From contig JAPLCZ010000232.1 of NCBI GenBank assembly GCA_026391915.1, forward strand, positions 1 through 41,401: 41,401 nucleotides of DNA, read 5' to 3'. Position numbers and translations under genes: made by a program. The notes under the pieces are model-generated. The model was not told the DNA's origin. It ran no database searches and worked only from the letters and a program-made list of their open reading frames with translations. The stretch comes from Bacteroidota bacterium. GTDB lineage: Bacteria; Bacteroidota; Bacteroidia; CAILMK01. Positions 34,833 to 41,401 of this stretch are shown here, in pieces (within the stretch, counting starts at the first letter, position 1; each line of letters begins with the position of its first letter).

Positions 34833-36176
34833 ATGCAATGGGAAAAACTTTTTAGCAGCAGGAGATTAGGGCAAAGTGATAGCAATGAAATTGCGCAGTT
34901 GCGCCCTGGCTTTCATAGGGATTTTGACCGCATTGTTTTCTCCACCGCATTCCGGCATTTGCAAAACAAAACACAGGTGGTGCCCCTACCCGAAACGGAT
35001 TTTGTACACACCCGCCTTACTCATAGTTTGGAGACCTCTTGCGTGGGCAGAAGTTTGGGCAGGATGGTGGGTAAAATTATTATAGAGAGGCAGCCTGAAC
35101 TCAATACCAAATTCAATATTACTGAAGACGATTTTGGAACTGTGGTAGCCACCGCTTGCCTAGCACATGATATTGGCAACCCCCCTTTTGGGCATAGTGG
35201 CGAGGATGCTATTTCCGATTTTTTTAGAGGAGATAAAGCCATAGATTTTATTACAGGATTGCCTGAAAATTTTATTGCAGAACTCCAAAACTTTGAAGGC
35301 AATGCAGCAGGTTTTAGATTGCTGACAAATACCAATGCTGACAAATCGGCACATAGCGGCGGGCTGAATTTAACGGCGGCGGTGCTGGGTGCTTTTACCA
35401 AATACCCAAAGGGGGTTACGCCAAATGCAACCTCAAAAAAGGCAAGTGAAAAGAAGTATGGATTCTTTGCATCGGACAAAGAAAATTTTAAAGAAGTAGC
35501 CACGGCCACAGGCTTAATTACTAATGGAGATTACCAATGGAAACGCCACTCTCTTGCTTTTTTAATGGAGGCTGCTGATGACATTTGTTACCACATTATT
35601 GACCTTGAAGACGGTACCAAACTCGGGTGGGTGGCGCAGGAGGAGGCAGAGGAATTATTGGGTGCAAATACATTGGACAAAAAGGATAAAACCAAACTGC
35701 AAAATATCTTTTCCTCTGATGAAAGAGTCGGCTACCTAAGGGCGAAAATCATCAACCAATTGGTTGATGAAACCGCCACTGCTTTTATCCAAAATATAGA
35801 TGGGATTTTGAGTGGGGATTTTGATGAAAGCCTTACCAAAAATATCCCTTCGCAGAGGCAGATGAAAGAGATTCAAAAAATATCATTAGAGAAAATTTAC
35901 CGCCACCCAAGTGTGTTACAGATTGAGGCAGCTGGCTTTGAGGTTTTGGGTGGATTACTCCAAATATTCTTGGATGCTTTGCTTGGCAAACCCACCCAAC
36001 GCAGAGAGAAAATAAAAATGCTTTTGCCCAATTATTCTATCCTCAATGGGGATATGCAAAACCCAGAAATCATGCAGCAACAAATACATTTAGTAGTAGA
36101 ATTTATAGCAGGAATGACGGACAGAACTGCCATATCTCTCTACCGAAAAATCAGTGGGATTTCCTTGCCATATTAA
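34833..36176 (+). CDS. dgt: Deoxyguanosinetriphosphate triphosphohydrolase (dGTPase)
   Basis: Hydrolyses dGTP (and often other dNTPs) to deoxynucleoside and triphosphate, shaping dNTP pools. The 447-residue protein carries the HD-domain metal ligands H64 (RLTHSLE) and H112-D113 (AHDIGNPPFGHSGEDAI), plus the later helix MEAADDICYHIIDLEDG supplying the fourth ligand. The N-terminal DRIVFSTAFRHLQNKTQV matches bacterial Dgt. Length is normal. It is followed after 2 bp by the PLP-enzyme gene, so the two are probably one transcript. Confidence 0.95.
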   Translation: MQWEKLFSSRRLGQSDSNEIAQLRPGFHRDFDRIVFSTAFRHLQNKTQVVPLPETDFVHTRLTHSLETSCVGRSLGRMVGKIIIERQPELNTKFNITEDDFGTVVATACLAHDIGNPPFGHSGEDAISDFFRGDKAIDFITGLPENFIAELQNFEGNAAGFRLLTNTNADKSAHSGGLNLTAAVLGAFTKYPKGVTPNATSKKASEKKYGFFASDKENFKEVATATGLITNGDYQWKRHSLAFLMEAADDICYHIIDLEDGTKLGWVAQEEAEELLGANTLDKKDKTKLQNIFSSDERVGYLRAKIINQLVDETATAFIQNIDGILSGDFDESLTKNIPSQRQMKEIQKISLEKIYRHPSVLQIEAAGFEVLGGLLQIFLDALLGKPTQRREKIKMLLPNYSILNGDMQNPEIMQQQIHLVVEFIAGMTDRTAISLYRKISGISLPY

Positions 36177-36178
36177 GT

Positions 36179-37276
36179 ATGCTCAACGCCAAAAAACTCC
36201 AACAGATTTTGCTTCCGTTTTTAAGGAGAGATTTTATTTTGCAATCACGGATTCATGAGGCAGGAGGTTATTTTAATCAACCCAAGAGGAGTTTATTTAT
36301 TAAGCGGGAAGATGAATTAAGCTCCGGAATTTGCGGCGGCAAATACAGAAAATTTGCATCATTACTCCAACATATTTCCAACAATAATTATGATGAAGTT
36401 TATGTGATTGGCAGCGCCAACTCAAACAATGTATTGGCGGCAGCGCAACTCTTTATTGAGGCTAAAATTCCAGCAAAGTATTTCCTTTTAGAATCTCATA
36501 ATGAACTGCCATTTGGCAACCACCAATTCTTAAAAATACTGGTTGATGATGGTGATATTTCATACATCAAAAGAGAAGATTGGAAAGAGGTTGAGGAGCT
36601 ATGCCATCAAGAAGCAAAAGCATCTAAGAAAAAGATATTTGTAATGCCGGAAGGTGGCGCAATGGTAGAAGCAATCACCGGGGCAATGACGTTGGCGGTG
36701 GATGTTTGTCACCCTGAAAGACCTCACCCCAACCGCTGGCTTCGCCGAACCCTCCAGGGTTCTCCAAAGGGAGAGGGGCAAGAATGCACAGAAGTAACCT
36801 CGGAGCTTAAAGTCCTCTCCTTTGGAGGGGATTTAGGTGAGGCCAACATCTTCATTGATTCCGGCACAGGCACCTCTGCCATCGGTTTAATACTTGGGTT
36901 AAGTATCATGCAATTGAACCCAAATATCCACATCACCCTTATTGCTGGCAATGAAAAAGAGTTCAGAACCAAACTTGAATTATTCAGAAAAAATATAAGT
37001 GTTTTACTGAAAACTGAAATAGAAATTTCTGCAGAATTGGTGTTTCATAAACCCGCTATTGCCCCTTCATTTGGGGTAGTGAATTCTTCAGTAATTAAAG
37101 AGACAAAAGCAATAGCCCAGCAAGAAGGAATCCTCGCAGACCCCGTGTATTCTGTAAAACATTTTTATACTGTAAAGAAGTTTTTAGAAAAAACTCAATT
37201 GGAAAGCCCTTCTTTAATTATTTACAATGGCGGCAGCTTGGGGTTGGCGGGGTTTCAGGATTTATTAGACTCATAA
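36179..37276 (+). CDS. PLP-dependent D-cysteine desulfhydrase/ACC deaminase-like protein, with inserted repeat
   Basis: A 365-residue fold-type-II PLP enzyme. GGKYRKFA carries the likely Schiff-base lysine (K55). GSANSNNVLAAA is the substrate-carboxylate loop, MPEGGAMVEAITGAMTLAVD follows, and IFIDSGTGTSAIGLILG is the phosphate-binding glycine loop. Together these fit the ACC deaminase/D-cysteine desulfhydrase group. The actual reaction, or a role in sugar-linked cysteine metabolism, cannot be settled by eye. Residues about 177-222, between TLAVDV and NIFIDSGTG, do not look like the family: they are arginine/proline/glycine-rich (CHPERPHPNRWLRRT...) and coincide with a palindromic repeat element in the DNA. 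The loop is about 35 residues longer than expected. The gene stays in frame, so the insertion may be tolerated. It follows dgt by 2 bp. Confidence 0.82.
   Translation: MLNAKKLQQILLPFLRRDFILQSRIHEAGGYFNQPKRSLFIKREDELSSGICGGKYRKFASLLQHISNNNYDEVYVIGSANSNNVLAAAQLFIEAKIPAKYFLLESHNELPFGNHQFLKILVDDGDISYIKREDWKEVEELCHQEAKASKKKIFVMPEGGAMVEAITGAMTLAVDVCHPERPHPNRWLRRTLQGSPKGEGQECTEVTSELKVLSFGGDLGEANIFIDSGTGTSAIGLILGLSIMQLNPNIHITLIAGNEKEFRTKLELFRKNISVLLKTEIEISAELVFHKPAIAPSFGVVNSSVIKETKAIAQQEGILADPVYSVKHFYTVKKFLEKTQLESPSLIIYNGGSLGLAGFQDLLDS
36720..36843 (-). repeat. Palindromic repeat element inside a CDS
   Basis: On the minus strand this reads GCCTCACC at the start and GGGGTGAGGTC at the end, like the intergenic element at 25016-25124. 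It has the same CTCCAAAGGAGA inner hairpin and CCCCTCTCC motif. It lies wholly inside the PLP-enzyme gene and leaves the host frame open across its length. TTTGTCACCCTGA (36705-36717) directly adjoins it. Confidence 0.75.
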
Positions 37277-37293
37277 ACTCATCACCACAATAC

Positions 37294-37317
37294 TTAATGA
37301 TTTTTATCAATGATTAA
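37294..37317. promoter_or_regulatory. Candidate operator upstream of feoAB
   Basis: TTAATGAT (37294-37301) and ATGATTAA (37310-37317) form an inverted repeat with seven of eight positions matching across an 8-bp spacer. It lies about 27 bp upstream of the -7 box of feoA. The AT-rich dyad with NATWAT-like steps resembles Fur/DtxR-type operators and would fit iron control, but no specific family is demonstrated. Confidence 0.35.
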
Positions 37318-37343
37318 AATTAAGTAATAGAACCTACTCCACG

Positions 37344-37351
37344 TACTTTTG
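37344..37351 (+). promoter_or_regulatory. -7 promoter element of feoAB
   Basis: TACTTTTG is an exact TAnnTTTG match. A start near 37358 leaves about 11 nt before ATG 37369, which favours that codon over the TTG at 37360. No good -33 TTG is seen, as expected of an activator- or derepression-dependent promoter. Confidence 0.5.
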
Positions 37352-37368
37352 TAGCCGAATTGTGCCCT

Positions 37369-37623
37369 ATGGAAGTAGCGTTTGAGAACCAGATAATAAC
37401 ATTAGATACTTTAAAGAAAGGTGATGCGGGGGTTATTGAGGAGATTACTGACCCTTGGGCATCATTAAAATTAATAGAAATGGGTTGCCTGCCCGGTGGC
37501 AGATTTATCATTAAAATGCAGGCACCTTTCCGCGACCCTATTGCTATAGAAATAGCCGGAAACTTGATTTCTATTGGCAGGCAAGAGGCAAAAACCATTA
37601 GAGTTCGCAAACAAATATCCTAA
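37369..37623 (+). CDS. feoA: Ferrous iron transport protein FeoA
   Basis: An SH3-like small cytosolic partner of FeoB, about 84 residues from ATG 37369 (87 from TTG 37360). The pattern TLDTLKKGDAGVIEEI, LKLIEMGCLPGGRFIIK, PIAIEIAGNLISIGRQEAK is the complete FeoA fold, including the conserved MG(C/L)xPG turn. It precedes feoB by 10 bp and belongs to the same operon. A dyad and a -7 box lie upstream, suggesting iron-responsive control. Confidence 0.94.
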   Translation: MEVAFENQIITLDTLKKGDAGVIEEITDPWASLKLIEMGCLPGGRFIIKMQAPFRDPIAIEIAGNLISIGRQEAKTIRVRKQIS

Positions 37624-37633
37624 CTAACAACCC

Positions 37634-39745
37634 TTGAAGCCCTCTATAAAAATAGCATTAATTGGCAACCCTAATACGGGTAAGTCATCGCTATTTAATG
37701 CGCTTACAGGCTTAAACCAGAAGATTGCCAACTTCCCCGGTATTACTGTAGAGAAAACTGTAGGGGAGATTTCCATTGCCAAAGATTTTAAAGGGGAAAT
37801 TATTGACATGCCCGGTACCTATAGCCTTTTCCCAAAATCAAAGGATGAGGCAATTCCGTATGAGGTGCTTACCAATCCTCACCATGCGCATTACCCCAAT
37901 ATGGTAATTTTTGTGGCAGATGCCTGCAACCTCAGGCGCAATTTGGTGCTGCTTACACAACTGATAGATTTAAAATTCCCTGTTATCCTTGCCCTCAATA
38001 TGATTGACCAAGCCAAGGCGCAAGGGATTGAGATTGATATTCCGTATCTGGAAAATGCACTTGGGATACCCGTAGTAACTACTAATGCCCGCAAAAAGAT
38101 TGGGATTGATGCCCTCAAAAAGAAGATAGAAGAGGGCATTGGCGTATCCGCAGAGAGTTTTTTGGATGCCACCAAACCCGTTATTGTTCCGTTGGAGGTG
38201 CTAAAATCTCAACTGCATTTGTGCAATAGTTATCAGGCATTGCTAAATGTGTATCAGGATACACTGAACAATAATAAGCTGGTTGATAAAAAGAAAATAC
38301 TTGCAGAACTAAGGGAGCATTACAATTTTGATAGCGGCACTTGGCAGCGCGAGGATTTGCTTTTCCGCTACAAAAAAGTAAATGCCATCTTGCAAAATAC
38401 ACTGAATGTGCAGGTAGGTTCTGCCTTTAAAAGAACACAAGAGAGGTTAGATAAAGTACTGGGGCATCCGTTCTGGGGTTATATTATTTTCTTCGGGATA
38501 TTGTTTGTCATTTTTCAGGCAATCTTTTCTTGGGCAGAGTACCCCATGCATAAAATTGAAGATTTAATAAGTTGGCTACAAGGCATCACAAGAACCAACC
38601 TACCCAAAGGTGTTTTGAATGAATTATTGGCAGAGGGAGTTCTGCCAGGCTTAGGTGGTGTATTGGTTTTTGTACCACAAATCGCTTTTCTCTTTGGCTT
38701 TATTGCCGTGATGGAGGATACAGGCTACCTTGCCCGTGTTGCCTTCCTAATGGATAAAATGATGCGGCGGTTTGGGCTTAATGGCAAATCAGTAATCCCA
38801 TTGATTAGCGGTACTGCCTGCGCAGTGCCGGCAATTATGTCAGCACGTAGCATAGAGCATAAAAAATCTAGGTTGATAACCATACTTGTTACCCCTCTTA
38901 TGAGTTGTTCTGCAAGGTTGCCTGTTTATATTTTATTGATAGGGCTGGTCATCCCCAACCAAGAAGTTTTGGGCGTGATGAACCTACGTGGTTTAACTTT
39001 AATGGGGATGTATCTCCTTGGTTTTTTGGCGGCAATTGGGGCAGGCTTTATTTATAAATTGGTTTTAAACATCAAAGAAAAACAGTATTTCATTTTAGAG
39101 ATGCCTGTGTATAGAATGCCTAATTGGCGCAATGTGGGCACTACTATGTTCCAAAAATCGCGGACTTTTGTTACTGAAGCGGGTAAAGTAATTGTTGCCA
39201 TTTCTGTTATTCTATGGTTTTTGGCTTCCTTTAGTATGCCGGGCAGGTTTGCAGCGGTAGATAAAAAATATCAAAAAATCAGTGTTGAGGGAAACATTTC
39301 ATTAGATTCCCTCAAGGGTAAAATAAAGGCGGAGAAATTAGAGAAATCCTTTGCGGGTATCATTGGCAAAAGCATTGAGCCAGCAATTGCCCCTCTTGGT
39401 TTTGATTGGAAAATTGGGATTGCCATCATCACCTCCTTTGCAGCAAGAGAGGTTTTTGTGGGTACTATGGCTACTATCTATGGTTTAGGTAGTGATAAGC
39501 CTGACTTCAACCAGCTAAAAAACCAAATGCTTAAAGATAGAAACCCCGAAACAGGCGCAAAGATTTATAGCTTTGCAACGGTTTTCTCACTCATGGTGTT
39601 TTATGCTTTTGCCTTGCAATGCATGAGTACCGTGGCAGTAACCTATAAAGAAACCGCCTCTTGGAAATGGACTTTATTGCAGTTTGCCTCTATGGCAGTG
39701 CTGGCGTGGGTGGCAAGTTTTTTGGTAAACCATGGGCTCAGTTAA
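37634..39745 (+). CDS. feoB: Ferrous iron transporter FeoB
   Basis: The 703-residue inner-membrane Fe(II) permease with an N-terminal G domain. The motifs are G1 GNPNTGKSS (11-19), G2 FPGITVEKT, G3 DMPGTYSL and G4 NMID. A guanine-dissociation-inhibitor-like helical spacer follows (about 175-270). The membrane core has the two Gate motifs (GLGGVLVFVPQIAFLFGF; SCSARLPVYI) and about eight helices to the C-terminus. It starts with TTG at 37634; MKPSIKIALIGNPN aligns with the family start. Full length, no damage. It is co-transcribed with feoA. No FeoC is visible. Confidence 0.97.
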   Translation: MKPSIKIALIGNPNTGKSSLFNALTGLNQKIANFPGITVEKTVGEISIAKDFKGEIIDMPGTYSLFPKSKDEAIPYEVLTNPHHAHYPNMVIFVADACNLRRNLVLLTQLIDLKFPVILALNMIDQAKAQGIEIDIPYLENALGIPVVTTNARKKIGIDALKKKIEEGIGVSAESFLDATKPVIVPLEVLKSQLHLCNSYQALLNVYQDTLNNNKLVDKKKILAELREHYNFDSGTWQREDLLFRYKKVNAILQNTLNVQVGSAFKRTQERLDKVLGHPFWGYIIFFGILFVIFQAIFSWAEYPMHKIEDLISWLQGITRTNLPKGVLNELLAEGVLPGLGGVLVFVPQIAFLFGFIAVMEDTGYLARVAFLMDKMMRRFGLNGKSVIPLISGTACAVPAIMSARSIEHKKSRLITILVTPLMSCSARLPVYILLIGLVIPNQEVLGVMNLRGLTLMGMYLLGFLAAIGAGFIYKLVLNIKEKQYFILEMPVYRMPNWRNVGTTMFQKSRTFVTEAGKVIVAISVILWFLASFSMPGRFAAVDKKYQKISVEGNISLDSLKGKIKAEKLEKSFAGIIGKSIEPAIAPLGFDWKIGIAIITSFAAREVFVGTMATIYGLGSDKPDFNQLKNQMLKDRNPETGAKIYSFATVFSLMVFYAFALQCMSTVAVTYKETASWKWTLLQFASMAVLAWVASFLVNHGLS

Positions 39746-39766
39746 ATTAATAAGTTAGAATTAAAA

Positions 39767-40375
39767 ATGGGACTTGAGGCTTTAGATAAATATCTCCCGG
39801 CAGGGGCATACAAAATCATAGAACGGATGATTAAGCCGCATTCTGTTCTTATTAAAATAAAGAATGCACGTGCCACTAAACTCGGTGATTACAGATTGAT
39901 GAATGAAGATTGGAAACATCAAATTACCATTAATAACGATTTAAATAAATATGCTTTCTTAGTAACATTGGTGCATGAACTTGCCCACCTTTATACATTT
40001 GAAAAGCACCGTGACAGGGTAAAACCCCACGGCAACCAATGGAAAAACCAATACGTAACCATGATGTTAAAGTTTGTAGGCAATGATACTTTCCCTACTA
40101 AACTTGAGCAAGCCGTTATTGAGCATTTGGAAAGCCCTTCAGCATCCAGTTGCACAGATTTAAACCTCCACAAAGCACTTAGGAGGTATGATAGATACAA
40201 ATCAGATATTTTTACTATTGAGTCTTTGGAAGAGGGGGAACACTTTATCTGGAACAAAGACCGTGTGTTTAAGAAGGGTGAAATCCTCCGCACCCGCTAC
40301 AAATGTGTGGAGCTAAAAACCCGCAGAGCTTATTTCTTCCATCCACTTACAGAGGTAGAAAAGCACAGCCTTTAA
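39767..40375 (+). CDS. SprT-like zinc metalloprotease-fold protein
   Basis: A 202-residue protein with the zincin motif HELAH (H70, E71, H74) and the downstream PHGNQW (H88 as probable third ligand), as in SprT/Spartan-like proteins. The core from LVTLVHELAHLYTF to KFVG is canonical. The C-terminal part (about 150-195, EGEHFIWNKDRVFKKGEI) forms a small beta-rich region common in Bacteroidota members and lacks an obvious zinc-ribbon cysteine set. Substrate unknown; DNA-protein crosslink repair is known for eukaryotic Spartan only. It begins 21 bp after feoB and ends 3 bp before the next gene. Confidence 0.88.
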   Translation: MGLEALDKYLPAGAYKIIERMIKPHSVLIKIKNARATKLGDYRLMNEDWKHQITINNDLNKYAFLVTLVHELAHLYTFEKHRDRVKPHGNQWKNQYVTMMLKFVGNDTFPTKLEQAVIEHLESPSASSCTDLNLHKALRRYDRYKSDIFTIESLEEGEHFIWNKDRVFKKGEILRTRYKCVELKTRRAYFFHPLTEVEKHSL

Positions 40376-40378
40376 CTC

Positions 40379-41401
40379 ATGCAAAGGCTTTTTACTCTTT
40401 TCTTTTTATTGATGGCATCTTATTCTTTTGGGCAAAATGTAACCCTTGTGCAGATAGAGAGAGCAGGAATTCTCACCAATCGTTTTGTAGATGGTAAAGA
40501 AGTAAGGCTGTTAAAAAATGATGTTGCCTTCCGTCAGGGAGATGTATTTATGACTTGCGATTCTGCCTATCAATATGAGAAGGATAATAAGGTTACTGCT
40601 TTCGGGAATGTGCACATTACTCAACATGACACCCTAAATCTCTATGGGCAGCTATTGGATTATGATGGCAATACAAAATATGCCGTCATCACCCGCAATG
40701 TGAGGATGCAGGATAGAAGAATGACTTTACTTACAGAGAGGCTTGAGTACAATATGAAAAACAAAAACGCCTATTATAGTACTGGTGCTGTAATCACTCA
40801 AGATGATACAAAGCTTACCAGCAAAAAAGGAAACTATGTAGCAGCCACAAGAGATTTTTATTTTAAGGAGAATGTAATTCTCACCAATCCTAAGTATGTG
40901 ATTAAGTGTGATACTCTACAATATAATACTGCAACCAATACTTCTTATTTCCACGGACCTACTAATATCACCACTAAAAACGATTCCATTTATTGTGAAA
41001 CGGGGAGCTATAATACCACCTCAGGCGAGGCACATTTTGGGAAGAATGCATCCCTTACTTCAAAGGGTCAAATACTTTATGGGGATAGCCTTGAATACTA
41101 CCGTGATTTGCAAATGGGCAGAGCAAGGGGCAATGTTAGGATGATTGACACCACCGAAAAAATGACCGCCTTTGGTGCCTATGCTGAGCATTACGAAAAG
41201 ACCAACGAAACCTTTATCACAGGTAATCCATTGGTCAGTAAAAAGTTTGAGACAGATACCGTTTATATTACTGGCGATACTTTGCGCAGCCGTTATGATA
41301 GCATTGGCAAATACAAAATTATCCGTGCCCACAAACATGTAAAGGTTTATGGCAGGCAGTTTCAGGCAAAGTGTGATTCTCTTATTTATTCTTTTAATTT
41401 T
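40379..41401 (+). CDS. OstA/LptA-like protein, 5' part (runs off window)
   Basis: Starting at ATG 40379, 341 codons stay open to the window edge, so the gene is incomplete at its 3' end. Residues 1-19 are a signal peptide (MQRLFTLFFLLMASYSFGQ). The rest is a ladder of short strands with the repeating pattern CDSAYQYEKDNKVTAFGNVH, LTSKKGNYVAATRDFYF, CDTLQYNTATNTSYFHGPT. This is the OstA/LptA-type beta-jellyroll of lipopolysaccharide transport (as in LptA, LptC and the N-terminus of LptD). Bacteroidota homologues are often fused or extended. It follows the SprT-like gene by 3 bp, so it is probably in the same operon. Confidence 0.88.
   Translation, partial: MQRLFTLFFLLMASYSFGQNVTLVQIERAGILTNRFVDGKEVRLLKNDVAFRQGDVFMTCDSAYQYEKDNKVTAFGNVHITQHDTLNLYGQLLDYDGNTKYAVITRNVRMQDRRMTLLTERLEYNMKNKNAYYSTGAVITQDDTKLTSKKGNYVAATRDFYFKENVILTNPKYVIKCDTLQYNTATNTSYFHGPTNITTKNDSIYCETGSYNTTSGEAHFGKNASLTSKGQILYGDSLEYYRDLQMGRARGNVRMIDTTEKMTAFGAYAEHYEKTNETFITGNPLVSKKFETDTVYITGDTLRSRYDSIGKYKIIRAHKHVKVYGRQFQAKCDSLIYSFNF

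Noticed and set aside
35021-35509. 162-codon minus-strand frame in dgt
   Set aside because: Antisense shadow of the conserved dGTPase coding region.

Overview
The window looks like chromosomal DNA of a member of the Bacteroidota, probably near the Chitinophagales/Sphingobacteriales. The evidence is C-terminal type IX secretion (T9SS) sorting domains on two giant surface proteins, many promoters with the Bacteroidota -7 element TAnnTTTG, a near-total lack of Shine-Dalgarno sequences, and typical family content (DUF3467, DUF4159, YaiO-type outer-membrane protein, PurS, an ftsK-lolA pair). The base composition is AT-rich. I see no prophage, insertion sequence with transposase, CRISPR array or integron.

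Layout. Positions 1-558 are non-coding and repeat-rich: seven 21-bp tandem units, a perfect 16-bp-arm palindrome and a second hairpin. On the minus strand follow lolA and ftsK; ftsK is split by a deletion plus frameshift inside its motor domain. At 3.6-10.6 kb lies a candidate signalling and exopolysaccharide locus. It has a degenerate Hpt-like gene divergent from a stand-alone response regulator, then a membrane LysM/HEAT-repeat protein, a processive family-2 glycosyltransferase, a TPR/beta-barrel YaiO-like porin and an unrecognised membrane-anchored protein. The synthase plus TPR-barrel pairing resembles Pga-type polysaccharide export in plan, with unfamiliar partners. From 10.6 to 12.6 kb, minus-strand housekeeping genes follow: a DUF4159 protein, prs and a DUF3467 protein. 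A 7-kb gene (12.9-19.9 kb) encodes a three-module beta-helix/Ig/PKD surface protein with a T9SS signal. A two-module paralogue lies at 26.2-31.3 kb on the opposite strand.

Between the giants lie a LOG-family protein, rpsA (with a lysine-rich C-terminal repeat and, unusually, a perfect Shine-Dalgarno), a methyltransferase, a TonB-like protein, purS and pssA. After the second giant come tRNA-Pro(GGG), mfd (N-terminus damaged by a second deletion/frameshift), dgt, a PLP-dependent D-cysteine desulfhydrase/ACC deaminase-like gene, feoAB, a SprT-like metalloprotease and the start of an OstA/LptA-like gene that runs off the end.

The main points for follow-up are these. A palindromic repeat element, also present between tonB and purS, appears to sit in frame inside the PLP-enzyme gene. 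Two conserved housekeeping genes (ftsK, mfd) carry frame-breaking deletions. The rpsA Shine-Dalgarno stands out in an SD-poor lineage. The uncharacterised polysaccharide locus pairs a synthase with unfamiliar partners.
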